From: Sulfuricella sp. T08
Lineage (GTDB): Bacteria > Pseudomonadota > Gammaproteobacteria > Burkholderiales > Sulfuricellaceae
DNA: 64,000 bases
Reading direction: 5' to 3'
Assembly (NCBI RefSeq): GCF_000971475.1
Contig: NZ_DF967528.1
Coordinates: 1-64,000 of the forward strand
Positions 27,505 to 36,718 of the stretch are shown here, piece by piece. The translations under genes and the position numbers were made by a program. Position 1 is the stretch's first letter. Every line of letters begins with the position of its first letter. The notes under the pieces are model-generated. The model was given only the letters and a program-made list of their open reading frames with translations, made no database searches and was not told where the DNA came from.

Positions 27505-29223
27505 ATGGCTCCCGATTCAGTGAACATACGACGTGCCTGGATGCTGCTCGTCCTGCTGATGGCTGCGGTCTGGTTCGGCAATCTCGAATATCGCAAGCTG
27601 GTCAGGCCGGACGAGGGCCGCTACGCAGAAATCGCCCGTGAAATGGCCACCAGCGGCGACTGGGTTACGCCACGTCTGAACGACATCAAGTACTTCGAGA
27701 AACCCGCACTGCAATACTGGATCACTGCAGGCGCTTACCGCCTGTTTGGCGAACACCACTGGACGGCACGGCTGTGGAGTGCGCTGACCGGGTTTCTCGG
27801 CATCTTCTTCACCGCCTTCGCCGCGAGCCGCCTGTTTGGTCGCGAGGCCGGCCTGTTAAGCGCCGCAGTACTCGGCAGCAGCCTGCTCTACACCCTGATC
27901 GCCCACATGAACTCCCTGGACATGGGGATGACGTTTTTCATGGGAGGGGCGCTGATGAGTTTCCTGCTGGCGCAGCAGGATGCGGCCAGCGCAGGCTCCA
28001 ACCGCCTGTGGATGCATGTTGCCTGGGCCGCCCTGGCATTTTCCGTCCTGAGCAAGGGATTGATGGGGATCGTTTTGCCAGGCGCAGTGATTGTTCTTTA
28101 CACCTTGATCGAGCGCGATTTCGGTTTGTGGAAAAAGCTGCACCTGTTCAGCGGAATAGCGCTTTTCATGGCGATCGCGGCACCCTGGTTCATCGCGGTA
28201 TCGATCGCCAACCCCGAATTTTTTCATTTCTTCTTCATTCACGAGCATTTCGAGCGCTTCCTGACCAAAATCCACGGCCGCTACGAACCCTGGTGGTGGT
28301 TCATCCCGGTGCTTGTCGCCGGTATCCTGCCCTGGCTCATCACCCTGATCGATGCAATGGCGCACGCCTGGAAGGTCGATGAGTCGAGCCCTCTCCCCAA
28401 CCCTCTCCCGCTGGCGGGAGAGGGGGCAGAAGTGTCGCTACGCGACGTTCGCACTAATAGATTCAAGCCGAAACGCTTTTTGCTGATCTGGGCAGTGTTC
28501 ATTTTCGTTTTCTTTTCCCTTTCCGGCTCCAAGCTCGCTTCCTACATTCTGCCGATCTTCCCGGCGCTGGCGCTGCTGATCGGCGATCACCTCAGCCGCA
28601 TCGACGGACGCCGTTTGTTCTGGCAGATGCTGCCGGTGGCATTCCTGGCCGCCGCCGGCTTGGTACTGGCCCCCAACGCGGTGCGCTTCGCCGACAACGA
28701 ACTGGCGCGGGGACAATATGCCCAGTTCGCCAACTGGCTGCTGGCTGCATCCGCCATCTGGCTGGCCGGTACGGTAGTTGCACTGTTGCTGAGTTGCCGC
28801 GATAAAGTACGCGCAGCGATCATCGTCCTCGCATGCACCAGCCTGATCGCCGCCCAAATTCTGCTGACCGGACACGACAGCCTGTCGGCGACGCGCTCGG
28901 ACTATGCCATCGCTGAGCAAATCAAGCCCCATCTGCGGCCCGGCGCGCCTTTCTACAGCCTGGAAGGCTATGACCAGACGCTGACCTTCTATCTCAAGCG
29001 CACCGTGACCCTGGTCGCCTATCAGGACGAGATGGCCTTCGGCATCGCCCAGGAGCCCCATAAATGGCTGCCGACCATCGAATCCTTCAAGCAGGCATGG
29101 GTTGGGCAGCCCTACGCCCTGGCAATCATGCCGCATGCAACCTATCAACAACTCTCCCAACAAAGACTGCCGATGCGGGTTATCGCCCGCAGCGTCGACA
29201 AAATAGTGGTAAGGACTCCCTAA
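27505..29223 (+). CDS. arnT: ArnT-like glycosyltransferase, family 39 (second copy), with repeat-derived insert
   Basis: A 572-residue polytopic GT39 protein, probably the aminoarabinose transferase that caps lipid A phosphates, given the arnBCAD genes downstream. The motif VRPDEGRYAEIAREM lies in the first periplasmic loop. Residues at about 293-325 contain a segment read from a perfect 11-bp hairpin (28401-28424), giving SPLPNPLPLAGEG, which looks like a dispersed palindromic repeat inserted in frame between two membrane segments. The start ATG 27505 is chosen by homology of length; the open frame extends further upstream. arnE follows after 5 bases. Confidence 0.85.
   Translation: MAPDSVNIRRAWMLLVLLMAAVWFGNLEYRKLVRPDEGRYAEIAREMATSGDWVTPRLNDIKYFEKPALQYWITAGAYRLFGEHHWTARLWSALTGFLGIFFTAFAASRLFGREAGLLSAAVLGSSLLYTLIAHMNSLDMGMTFFMGGALMSFLLAQQDAASAGSNRLWMHVAWAALAFSVLSKGLMGIVLPGAVIVLYTLIERDFGLWKKLHLFSGIALFMAIAAPWFIAVSIANPEFFHFFFIHEHFERFLTKIHGRYEPWWWFIPVLVAGILPWLITLIDAMAHAWKVDESSPLPNPLPLAGEGAEVSLRDVRTNRFKPKRFLLIWAVFIFVFFSLSGSKLASYILPIFPALALLIGDHLSRIDGRRLFWQMLPVAFLAAAGLVLAPNAVRFADNELARGQYAQFANWLLAASAIWLAGTVVALLLSCRDKVRAAIIVLACTSLIAAQILLTGHDSLSATRSDYAIAEQIKPHLRPGAPFYSLEGYDQTLTFYLKRTVTLVAYQDEMAFGIAQEPHKWLPTIESFKQAWVGQPYALAIMPHATYQQLSQQRLPMRVIARSVDKIVVRTP
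28401..28424. repeat. Palindromic repeat inserted in frame in the arnT-like gene
   Basis: CCCTCTCCCGC and GCGGGAGAGGG form an 11-bp perfect stem with a 2-nt loop. The flanks (CTCTCCCCAA, GGGGCAGAAG) are typical of a dispersed repeat common in proteobacterial genomes. It is translated as part of a loop of the protein. Confidence 0.7.
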
Positions 29224-29228
29224 ACACC

Positions 29229-29600
29229 ATGAACCTGCTCAGTTTTTCCCTGATTCTATTCGGCGTGCTGCTCAATGCCGCCGCCCAACTGCTGCTCAAG
29301 GCTGGCACCAATGCGGTCGGCCACTTCGCCTTCAGCCGCGACAACATCCTGCCGGTGGGCTGGCAGCTCGCCACCGAGCCGCACATCATGGGCGGTCTCA
29401 CCTGCTACGTGATCAGCGTGGTGGTGTGGATCATGGCGCTATCGCGGGTCGAAGTCAGCATCGCCTATCCGATGCTGTCGATTGGCTACGTAGTGAACGC
29501 GCTCGCCGCCCTGTGGTTGTTCGGCGAGGCCGTTTCGGTCACCCGCATGGCCGGCATCGGCATTATAATTGTCGGCGTTTATGTCGTTGCGCGCAGCTAA
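29229..29600 (+). CDS. arnE: ArnE-like small membrane flippase subunit (EamA/SMR type)
   Basis: A 123-residue protein with four membrane helices of the EamA/small multidrug resistance fold. ArnE and ArnF form the heterodimer that flips undecaprenyl-phosphate-aminoarabinose to the periplasm. Only one such gene is present here, so it may act as a homodimer or with a partner elsewhere. ATG 29229 lies five bases after the arnT stop; arnB follows. The gene could also be named arnF; E is chosen from position only. Confidence 0.7.
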   Translation: MNLLSFSLILFGVLLNAAAQLLLKAGTNAVGHFAFSRDNILPVGWQLATEPHIMGGLTCYVISVVVWIMALSRVEVSIAYPMLSIGYVVNALAALWLFGEAVSVTRMAGIGIIIVGVYVVARS

Positions 29601-29619
29601 CAGATCAGGACTCAAAATT

Positions 29620-30744
29620 TTGAACTACTTGCCCTTTACCAAACCCACTCTCGACGAAGCCACCATCCAGGGCGTAGTCGAGGTCCTGCGATCCGGCTGG
29701 CTGGCCACCGGCCCCAACGTGCAGGCGCTGGAAAAGGCGCTGTCGGACTACCTGAGCGGGCGCATCGTGCGCACCCTCACCTCCGCCACCGGTGGGCTGG
29801 AAGTGGCATTACAGGTGTGTGGCATCGGGCCGGGCGACGAGGTAATCACGCCGGCGATGAGCTTCGCCGCCACGCCGAACGTGATCATGCGGGTCGGCGC
29901 GAAGCCGGTATTCGTGGACGTCGATCTCGCCAGCCGCAATATCGATCTCAACCAGGTTGAAGCCGCGATCACGCCAAGGACAAAAGCCATCATGCCGGTG
30001 CATTTCGCCGGCCTGCCAGTGGACATGGACGCGCTTTACGATATCGCCAGGCGCCACAAGCTGCGCGTGATCGAGGACGCCGCCCATGCCATCGGATCGA
30101 GCTGGCAGGGCAAGCGCATCGGCAGCTTCGGCGACATCGTCTCGTTTTCCTTCCACCCCAACAAGAACATGACCACCATCGAGGGCGGCGCACTGTCCTT
30201 CGCCGATGCCGAAGAGGTGAAGAAATTCGACCTGCTGCGCTTCCACGGCATTTCGCGCGATGCCGAAGGCAACATGGACATCTCCGTCGCCGGCGGCAAG
30301 TACAACCTGTCCGACGTGGCGGCGCGCGTCGGCGTCGGCCAACTGCCGCTGCTGGATGGCTTCAACGCCAAGCGGCGCGAACTGGTGGCGCATTATTTCA
30401 AGTGTTTCACTACCGACCCGGGCTGCCTGCTGCCCGCGCGCGGCGATGAAGGCCACAGCTGGCACATGTTCGCGCCGTTGCTGCCGCTGGACCAACTCAA
30501 CATCAGCCGCAAACAATTCATTGAAACGATGCACCAGCGCGGGCTAGGGGTCGGCATCCACTACCCGGCGCTGCATCTGTTCAGCCTGTACCGTGAGCTG
30601 GGCCACAAGGAAGGCGACTTCCCCAACGCTGAAAAAATCGGCCGCGAAACCGTCACCCTGCCGCTGTTCCCGACGATGGAACCCGCCGATGTGGAGCGGG
30701 TATGCGCCGCAGCCAAGGAAATCATCGAGACCGCCAAGAAATGA
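29620..30744 (+). CDS. arnB: UDP-4-amino-4-deoxy-L-arabinose aminotransferase
   Basis: A PLP-dependent aminotransferase of the DegT/DnrJ/EryC1 family. It transfers the amino group from glutamate to UDP-4-keto-pentose. The 374-residue protein has the PLP lysine K182 (SFSFHPNKNMTTIEGG) and the DAAHAIGS block with the PLP-contacting Asp. The start is TTG 29620, with AGGA nine bases upstream; the frame is open from 29569. It overlaps arnC by four bases (ATGA). Confidence 0.92.
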   Translation: MNYLPFTKPTLDEATIQGVVEVLRSGWLATGPNVQALEKALSDYLSGRIVRTLTSATGGLEVALQVCGIGPGDEVITPAMSFAATPNVIMRVGAKPVFVDVDLASRNIDLNQVEAAITPRTKAIMPVHFAGLPVDMDALYDIARRHKLRVIEDAAHAIGSSWQGKRIGSFGDIVSFSFHPNKNMTTIEGGALSFADAEEVKKFDLLRFHGISRDAEGNMDISVAGGKYNLSDVAARVGVGQLPLLDGFNAKRRELVAHYFKCFTTDPGCLLPARGDEGHSWHMFAPLLPLDQLNISRKQFIETMHQRGLGVGIHYPALHLFSLYRELGHKEGDFPNAEKIGRETVTLPLFPTMEPADVERVCAAAKEIIETAKK

Positions 30745-31679
30745 ACCCTATCGAACTCTCCGTCATCGTCCCGGTATACAACGAGGAACAAGGCCTGAAT
30801 GCCCTGTTTGACCGGCTCTATCCCGCGCTCGACAAGCTCGGCATTGCCTACGAGATCGTCTTCATCAACGACGGCAGCCGCGACCACTCTGCCGCTATCC
30901 TGCGCGAACAGTTCCAGAAGCGCCCGGACGTCACCCGCGTCGTCCTGTTCAACGGCAATTTCGGCCAGCACATGGCGATCATGGCCGGCTTTGAGCACTG
31001 CCGCGGCCAGCGCATCGTCACCCTGGACGCCGACCTGCAGAACCCGCCGGAGGATATCGGCAGGCTGCTCGCCAAGATGGATGAAGGCCACGACTACATC
31101 GGCAGCATCCGCCGCATGCGCCAGGATAGCTGGTGGCGTGGCGCCGCCTCGCGCGCCATGAACAGCCTGCGCGAACGCATCACCCGCATCAAGATGACCG
31201 ACCAGGGCTGCATGCTGCGCGCCTACAGCCGCGACATCATCGACGCCATCAATTCCTGCCAGGAGGTCAACACCTTCATTCCGGCGCTGGCCTACACCTT
31301 CGCCCAGAGCCCGGCGGAAGTGGTGGTGGGGCACGAGGAACGCGCGGTGGGCGAATCGAAGTATTCGCTCTACAGCCTGATCCGCCTCAACTTCGATCTG
31401 ATGACCGGATTCTCGGTGGTGCCGCTGCAGATATTCTCCTTCACCGGAATCATCGTTTCCCTGCTGTCGGCATTCTTCGTCGTCTTCCTGCTAATCCGCC
31501 GCATCATCGTCGGCCCCGAAGCAGAAGGCCTGTTCACCCTGTTCGCAATTGCCTTCTTCCTGATTGGCATCACCCTTTTCGGCATCGGCCTGCTCGGCGA
31601 ATACATCGGCCGTATCTACCAGCAAGTACGGCATCGCCCGCGCTATCTGGTGCAGGCGATTCTGGAACAGAAAGAATGA
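30741..31679 (+). CDS. arnC: Undecaprenyl-phosphate 4-deoxy-4-formamido-L-arabinose transferase
   Basis: A GT2 membrane enzyme that loads formylated aminoarabinose onto undecaprenyl phosphate. The 312 residues have the cytosolic GT-A domain with IVPVYNEEQGL, NDGSRD and TLDADLQNPPED, then two C-terminal membrane helices (about 225-250 and 262-285). The ATGA overlap with arnB and with arnA below sets the start at 30741. The paralogue at 22930 shares this organisation. Confidence 0.92.
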   Translation: MNPIELSVIVPVYNEEQGLNALFDRLYPALDKLGIAYEIVFINDGSRDHSAAILREQFQKRPDVTRVVLFNGNFGQHMAIMAGFEHCRGQRIVTLDADLQNPPEDIGRLLAKMDEGHDYIGSIRRMRQDSWWRGAASRAMNSLRERITRIKMTDQGCMLRAYSRDIIDAINSCQEVNTFIPALAYTFAQSPAEVVVGHEERAVGESKYSLYSLIRLNFDLMTGFSVVPLQIFSFTGIIVSLLSAFFVVFLLIRRIIVGPEAEGLFTLFAIAFFLIGITLFGIGLLGEYIGRIYQQVRHRPRYLVQAILEQKE

Positions 31680-32602
31680 GCAGCGCCGTCGTCTTCGCCT
31701 ACCATAACGTAGGCGTGCGCTGCCTGTCGGTGCTGCTCGCTCATGGTGTAAAAATTCCGCTGCTAGTTACTCACCAAGACAATCCCAGTGAGAACATCTG
31801 GTTCGACAGCGTCGCCGAACTAGCTGCGCTGCATGGCATTCCCACCATCATGCCCGACGACCCCAACACGCCGGAAATCGTCGCACAGATCCAGGCCCTA
31901 AAGCCGGATTTTCTGTTTTCCTTCTACTACCGCAACATGCTCAAGAAGGCCCTGCTAGATGTCCCGACGCGCGGCGCATTTAACATGCATGGGTCGCTGC
32001 TGCCCCAATACCGCGGACGGGTGCCGGTAAACTGGGCAATCATCAAGGGTGAACGCGAAACCGGCTCGACCCTGCATGTGATGAACGAAAAGCCTGACAA
32101 CGGCGCCATCGTCGACCAGCAGGCCGTGCCTATCCTGCCCGACGACACCGCGCTGGAAGTGTTCCACAAAGTCACCTGTGCCGCCGAGGTTGCACTGAAC
32201 CGCTGCCTGCCTGCGCTACTGGCCGGCACGGCCCAGTTCAAGCCACAGGATTTGAGCCAGGGTGGATATTTCGGCGGACGACGTCCGGAAGATGGTAAAA
32301 TCGACTGGTTGCAGAGTGCGCAGGCCATACACAATCTGGTACGGGCCGTAGCGCCCCCTTACCCTGGCGCTTACACGCTGCTTGCCGGCAAGCCGATGCG
32401 AGTGCTGAAAACCCTGCTCGAGCCGCAGCATCAAAGGCGCGCGGTAGAGCCGGTTTTTTACTGCGTGAATAGCCGCTGCTACGCGGAATGCGGTGATGGA
32501 AAAGTACTGCGGTTTTTGACGTTCGAATTCGATGGCAAGATAATGACCGCCGATGAATGGATTACAGTCTGCGGCACTGACACCTTGCCGCTGGGCATAT
32601 AG
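31676..32602 (+). CDS. arnA: UDP-L-Ara4N formyltransferase (ArnA N-terminal function as a separate gene)
   Basis: Formylates UDP-aminoarabinose with 10-formyl-THF. The 308-residue protein matches only the formyltransferase half of E. coli ArnA, with the active-site region FNMHGSLLPQYRGRVPVNWAI (Asn, His) and an OB-like C-terminal domain. The dehydrogenase half follows as its own gene after 28 bases. ATG 31676 overlaps arnC (ATGA). A split ArnA is functional in principle since the two activities are independent. Confidence 0.9.
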   Translation: MSSAVVFAYHNVGVRCLSVLLAHGVKIPLLVTHQDNPSENIWFDSVAELAALHGIPTIMPDDPNTPEIVAQIQALKPDFLFSFYYRNMLKKALLDVPTRGAFNMHGSLLPQYRGRVPVNWAIIKGERETGSTLHVMNEKPDNGAIVDQQAVPILPDDTALEVFHKVTCAAEVALNRCLPALLAGTAQFKPQDLSQGGYFGGRRPEDGKIDWLQSAQAIHNLVRAVAPPYPGAYTLLAGKPMRVLKTLLEPQHQRRAVEPVFYCVNSRCYAECGDGKVLRFLTFEFDGKIMTADEWITVCGTDTLPLGI

Positions 32603-32630
32603 AATTTAATTTTTGACTAGGAAAAAAACG

Positions 32631-33674
32631 ATGAAAAAAGTCCTGATCCTGGGCGTGAATGGCTTCATCGGCCATCACCTTTCCAAGCGCATACTCGAGA
32701 CGACCGATTGGGAAGTCTATGGCATGGACATGTACAGCGAGCGCGTCACCGAGCTGATGGACAACCCACGCTTCAACTTCTTTGAAGGCGACATCACCAT
32801 CAACAAGGAATGGATCGAGTACCACGTCAAAAAGTGCGACGTCATCCTGCCGCTGGTCGCGATCGCTACTCCGGCGACCTACGTCAAGGAGCCGCTCAAG
32901 GTGTTCGAGCTGGACTTCGAAGCCAACCTGCCGATCGTGCGCCAGTGCGTCCAGTACGGCAAGCACCTGATTTTCCCCTCCACCTCCGAAGTCTACGGCA
33001 TGTGCCGCGACGAGGAATTTGATCCGGAGAACTCCGAGCTGATCCTCGGTCCGATCAACAAGCCGCGCTGGATCTACTCCTGCTCCAAGCAGCTAATGGA
33101 CCGGGTGATCTTTGCCTATGCCTTGAAGACCGAATTCAACTTCACCCTGTTCCGTCCCTTCAACTGGATCGGCGCCGGCCTGGACAACATCAACACTGCC
33201 AAGGAAGGCAGCTCACGCGTGATCACCCAGTTCCTTGGGCACATCGTGCGTGGCGAGGATATCAAGCTGGTGGATGGCGGCACAGCCAAGCGCTCCTACA
33301 CCTACGCCTCGGATGGCATCGATGCGCTGATGAAAATCATCGAGAACAAGAACGGCGTGGCAACCGGCCAGATCTACAATATCGGCAACCCATCCAACAA
33401 CTACTCGGTGAAGGAACTGGCGAAGATGATGCTGGATCTCGCCATGGAATATCCTGAGTACAAGGAAACCGCACACAAGGTCAAAACGCTCGAAGTCACC
33501 TCCGCAGACTACTACGGCAAGGGCTACCAGGACGTACAGAACCGTGTTCCGAAGATAGAAAACACCATGAAAGACCTCGGTTGGAAACCCCAGGTCACCA
33601 TGGCGGATGCGCTCAAACATATCTACGAAGCCTACCGTGGCCAAGTTGCCGAAGCACGCAAGCTGGTCGAGTAG
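32631..33674 (+). CDS. arnA: UDP-glucuronate decarboxylase/dehydrogenase (ArnA C-terminal function)
   Basis: An NAD-dependent SDR that oxidises and decarboxylates UDP-glucuronic acid to UDP-4-keto-pentose, the substrate for ArnB. The 347-residue protein has the Rossmann motif GVNGFIGHH, the active-site block FPSTSEVYG (Ser, Glu), YSCSK (Tyr, Lys), and a late segment like ArnA. It corresponds to the second domain of the fused E. coli enzyme. An AGGA site precedes ATG 32631. UDP-glucuronate would come from a ugd gene that is not in the window. Confidence 0.92.
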   Translation: MKKVLILGVNGFIGHHLSKRILETTDWEVYGMDMYSERVTELMDNPRFNFFEGDITINKEWIEYHVKKCDVILPLVAIATPATYVKEPLKVFELDFEANLPIVRQCVQYGKHLIFPSTSEVYGMCRDEEFDPENSELILGPINKPRWIYSCSKQLMDRVIFAYALKTEFNFTLFRPFNWIGAGLDNINTAKEGSSRVITQFLGHIVRGEDIKLVDGGTAKRSYTYASDGIDALMKIIENKNGVATGQIYNIGNPSNNYSVKELAKMMLDLAMEYPEYKETAHKVKTLEVTSADYYGKGYQDVQNRVPKIENTMKDLGWKPQVTMADALKHIYEAYRGQVAEARKLVE

Positions 33675-33683
33675 TCTCAACAG

Positions 33684-33759
33684 TAAGGAGTGAAGAGTGA
33701 GGGGTGAGGAGTAAAAACCACCCCACTAGACTCCTCACTCCTTTCTCATCACTCCTCAC
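33684..33759. repeat. Inverted repeat (AGTGAGGAGT family) before arnD
   Basis: A 24-base arm (33689-33712) and its imperfect inverse (33730-33753) form a long hairpin of GAGT/ACTC motifs. It fills the gap from the decarboxylase gene to arnD and removes any standard ribosome site in front of arnD. It looks like a dispersed intergenic repeat. Confidence 0.65.
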
Positions 33760-33766
33760 GCCCCCC

Positions 33767-34675
33767 ATGAAACTTGCCCTCAAGATCGACGTCGATACTT
33801 ATCGCGGCACCCGCGAGGGCGTGCCGCGCCTGGTCGAAATACTAAAAAAACACCAAGCTGGTGCCACCTTTTTGTTCAGCCTCGGCACCGATCACACTGG
33901 CCGTGCCATCAAGCGGGTATTTCGCCCTGGCTTCATGAAAAAGGTGTCGCGCACCTCGGTGCTGGAACACTACGGCCTGAAGACGCTGATGTACGGCACC
34001 CTGCTACCGGGACCGGACATCGGCAAGCGCTGCGGCAACATCATGCGCGCGGTGCGCGACGACGGTTTCGAAGTCGGCATCCACTGCTACGACCATATCA
34101 GGTGGCAGGACTATGTTGCGAAGAAGGATGCAGCCTGGACGGCGCGGGAAATGAAACTGGCTGGCGACCGCTTCGAAAAGATCTTCGGCGAACCCGCCAA
34201 GGTCCATGGCGCTGCCGGCTGGCAAATGAATGTCCACGCTCTGCGCCTGGAACAACGCCTGGGTTTCGATTACTGTTCGGATACGCGCGGCACCCACCCT
34301 TTCATCCCGATGTGGAATGCGGAAATTGTCGCCTGCCCGCAGCTACCTACCACCCTGCCCACGCTGGACGAATTGATCGGTGTCGGCGACATCACCCCCG
34401 AAAACGTCGCCCGGCACCTGCTCGGCCTGACCGAAAACCCGCCGCCCACCGGTCACGTCTACACCCTGCACGCCGAGCTGGAAGGCATGAAACTGGCCAG
34501 CGTGTTCGACGAGCTGCTGACCGGCTGGAAAGCGCAGGGCTATGAACTGGTTACACTCAAGGATTACTTCGCAAGCCTGAAGCTGGATGACCTGCCCCGG
34601 CACGAGGTAGTGATGGGGGAAATTCCCGGTCGCTCCGGCGTCCTGGCATTTCAGAGCGACGAGTTTCTGGCTTAA
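33767..34675 (+). CDS. arnD: 4-deoxy-4-formamido-L-arabinose-phosphoundecaprenol deformylase
   Basis: Removes the formyl group from lipid-linked aminoarabinose so it can be flipped and used by ArnT. The 302-residue protein is a polysaccharide-deacetylase (NodB-like) homolog with the metal-binding start [10 protein letters not shown] and a further motif [16 protein letters not shown] 33767 lies directly after the repeat with no clear ribosome site; residues before it in the same frame are repeat-encoded. Its stop overlaps the convergent ispF stop (TTAA). Confidence 0.9.
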   Translation: MKLALKIDVDTYRGTREGVPRLVEILKKHQAGATFLFSLGTDHTGRAIKRVFRPGFMKKVSRTSVLEHYGLKTLMYGTLLPGPDIGKRCGNIMRAVRDDGFEVGIHCYDHIRWQDYVAKKDAAWTAREMKLAGDRFEKIFGEPAKVHGAAGWQMNVHALRLEQRLGFDYCSDTRGTHPFIPMWNAEIVACPQLPTTLPTLDELIGVGDITPENVARHLLGLTENPPPTGHVYTLHAELEGMKLASVFDELLTGWKAQGYELVTLKDYFASLKLDDLPRHEVVMGEIPGRSGVLAFQSDEFLA

Positions 34676-35145
34676 GCCTTCTCAATCAGACACACCGCCT
34701 GCGCGGCAATCCCCTCGCCACGGCCGGTGTAGCCCAGTTTCTCGGTAGTAGTCGCCTTGACGTTGACGCAACCCGCTTCCACGCCAAGATCAGCCGCGAT
34801 GTTCGCTACCATCTGTTCGATATGCGGCGCCATCTTCGGGGCCTGGGCGATGATGGTGGCATCCAGATTGACTACGCCATAGCCCTTGTCTTTGAGCAAC
34901 TGCATGACCTCGCGCAGCAGATGACGGCTGTCAATGCCCTTGTAGCGCGGGTCGGAATCCGGGAAATGGCGACCGATATCGCCCAGCGCCGCAGCACCCA
35001 GCAGCGCATCGGAAATTGCGTGGAGCAGCACATCGGCGTCGGAATGGCCAAGCAAGCCACGCTCGTAGGGAATCTCCACCCCGCCCATGATCAGCTTGCG
35101 CCCTTCCACCAGCTGGTGGACGTCAAACCCCTGGCCGACTCTCAT
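34672..35145 (-). CDS. ispF: 2-C-methyl-D-erythritol 2,4-cyclodiphosphate synthase
   Basis: The fifth step of the MEP isoprenoid pathway, forming the cyclic diphosphate with loss of CMP. The 157-residue protein starts with [13 protein letters not shown], containing the Asp and His of the Zn site, and later has [21 protein letters not shown] and FPDSD. It overlaps ispD by four bases, the usual ispDF pair. Isoprenoids from this pathway feed hpnCDE at the other end of the window. Confidence 0.95.
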   Translation of the reverse strand: MRVGQGFDVHQLVEGRKLIMGGVEIPYERGLLGHSDADVLLHAISDALLGAAALGDIGRHFPDSDPRYKGIDSRHLLREVMQLLKDKGYGVVNLDATIIAQAPKMAPHIEQMVANIAADLGVEAGCVNVKATTTEKLGYTGRGEGIAAQAVCLIEKA

Positions 35146-35834
35146 TCCCTGCCTCCCAGTATCAGTTCCGCCAGCTTGATATCCTGCGGATAAGTCACCT
35201 TGAAATTGGTCATGTCGCCGGCCACCAGTTTCGCCTGAAAGCCCATGCGTTCAACCGCCTGCGCCTCATCGGTCACCACTGCGCCATCCAGCAAAGACAG
35301 CGCACGCTGCAACAGGCCATAGCGGAACATCTGCGGGGTCTGCGCCTGCCACAGCTTGTCGCGTAACTCGGTGCGCAGGACGCGGTTGTCGGCGTCGGCG
35401 CGCTTCAGGGTATCCGCCACCGGCACGGCCAGCAGGCCGCCGAAGGGGTCTTCGCCGACCTCGCCAACCAGTCGGTCGAGCAGTTCCCCGCTCAGACCGG
35501 GCCGGGCTGCGTCATGCACCAGCACCCAGTCGTCGAAGCCGACTTCGTCGCGGATGGCATCCAGACCATTGCGCACCGACTCAAAACGCTCCGCCCCGCC
35601 GCAATACAACGGCTTGAGCTTGCCGGAGAAAGTACTCCAATCGTAGGATTTCCACAGCTGATCTTCCGGCGCGAGCACCACATAGACACGGCTGATCATA
35701 GCGTGACGGCACAAAGCCTCTACCGCGTAATGAATCAGCGGTCTGCCAAGAACGGAAAGATACTGTTTCGGGGTTTCTCCTCCCATGCGCGAACCGAAGC
35801 CGGCGGCAGGGATCAAAGCATAATAATTTGGCAT
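35142..35834 (-). CDS. ispD: 2-C-methyl-D-erythritol 4-phosphate cytidylyltransferase
   Basis: Third MEP-pathway enzyme, transferring CMP to methylerythritol phosphate. The 230-residue protein shows the nucleotide-binding [24 protein letters not shown] and the VHDAARP motif. The start is set at [12 protein letters not shown] (35834); the frame is open to 35885 but those residues are not family sequence. It is divergent from the AmmeMemoRadiSam genes. Confidence 0.93.
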   Translation of the reverse strand: MPNYYALIPAAGFGSRMGGETPKQYLSVLGRPLIHYAVEALCRHAMISRVYVVLAPEDQLWKSYDWSTFSGKLKPLYCGGAERFESVRNGLDAIRDEVGFDDWVLVHDAARPGLSGELLDRLVGEVGEDPFGGLLAVPVADTLKRADADNRVLRTELRDKLWQAQTPQMFRYGLLQRALSLLDGAVVTDEAQAVERMGFQAKLVAGDMTNFKVTYPQDIKLAELILGGRE

Positions 35835-35902
35835 TACTTTATGGAATTGGCTATCTTGAAAGTAAGGTTTATCAGAAAACAGCAAATCGGCCAGGAGGTG
35901 TT

Positions 35903-36718
35903 ATGAAACAGATTCGTCCCGCCGCTGTCGCCGGTGCATTCTACACCGGTGATCCGCGCTCCCTTGCCGGCGAAGTTGCGGCCATGCTGGAAGAAGCAGA
36001 ACAGCATATGGAAAAATCGGCAACTCTCCCCAAGGCAGTTATTGTACCCCATGCCGGCTACATTTATTCCGGGCCGGTTGCCGCCAGCGCCTATGCCCTG
36101 CTGGAACAGGGCAGAAATATTTACCGCCGTGTCGTGCTGCTAGGCCCGGTGCACCGCGTGCCGGTGCGAGGACTCGCCTTGCCGAGCACGGAAGCCTTCG
36201 CCACACCACTCGGCGTTGTGCCCCTCGACCTCGACGCCATGGCGAAGATCGCCGGTCTGCCGCAGGTAGTGGAATATGATGCGGCCCATGCGCTGGAGCA
36301 TTCTCTGGAAGTGCAGCTCCCTTTCCTGCAGACCGTGCTCGATGACTTCAAGCTGGTTCCGCTGGCAGTAGGCGACGTCACGCCACAAGAGGTTGCCGAG
36401 GTGCTGGAACGCCTGTGGGGCGGCCCGGAGACGCTGATCGTGATCAGCTCCGACCTGTCCCATTTCCTGACCTACCGCGAGGCGCAGCAAATCGACAGCA
36501 CCACCGCACAGGCCATTCTCGATCTGCGCTGGCCGGTAAGCCATGAACAGGCATGCGGCGGCACGCCGGTGAACGGGTTGCTGCTGGCCGCGCAGCACCA
36601 CCATCTCAAGCCGCGCCTGCTCAATCTGCGCAATTCCGGCGACACCGCCGGGGATAAAAGCAGGGTGGTCGGCTACGGGGCCTTTGCCTTCACCGAGGAG
36701 CCTGCCGATGTCCATTGA
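35903..36718 (+). CDS. amrB: AmmeMemoRadiSam system protein B (Memo-like)
   Basis: A 271-residue Memo family protein, related in fold to extradiol dioxygenases. Conserved metal-site segments include VPHAGYIYSGPVAA, the HALEHSLEVQLPFLQ block and SSDLSHF. The start ATG 35903 has a perfect AGGAGGT. It leads an operon with proteins A and the radical SAM enzyme. In bacteria and archaea these three families co-occur, but the reaction is not established. Confidence 0.92.
   Translation: MKQIRPAAVAGAFYTGDPRSLAGEVAAMLEEAEQHMEKSATLPKAVIVPHAGYIYSGPVAASAYALLEQGRNIYRRVVLLGPVHRVPVRGLALPSTEAFATPLGVVPLDLDAMAKIAGLPQVVEYDAAHALEHSLEVQLPFLQTVLDDFKLVPLAVGDVTPQEVAEVLERLWGGPETLIVISSDLSHFLTYREAQQIDSTTAQAILDLRWPVSHEQACGGTPVNGLLLAAQHHHLKPRLLNLRNSGDTAGDKSRVVGYGAFAFTEEPADVH

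Noticed and set aside
28401-28424. Hairpin as an intragenic terminator
   Set aside because: It has no T-run on either strand and lies in the middle of an intact frame.
31133-31675. N-terminal extension of the formyltransferase gene
   Set aside because: This part is an alternative frame of arnC and has no family similarity. ATG 31676 overlaps the arnC stop as the other operon genes do.
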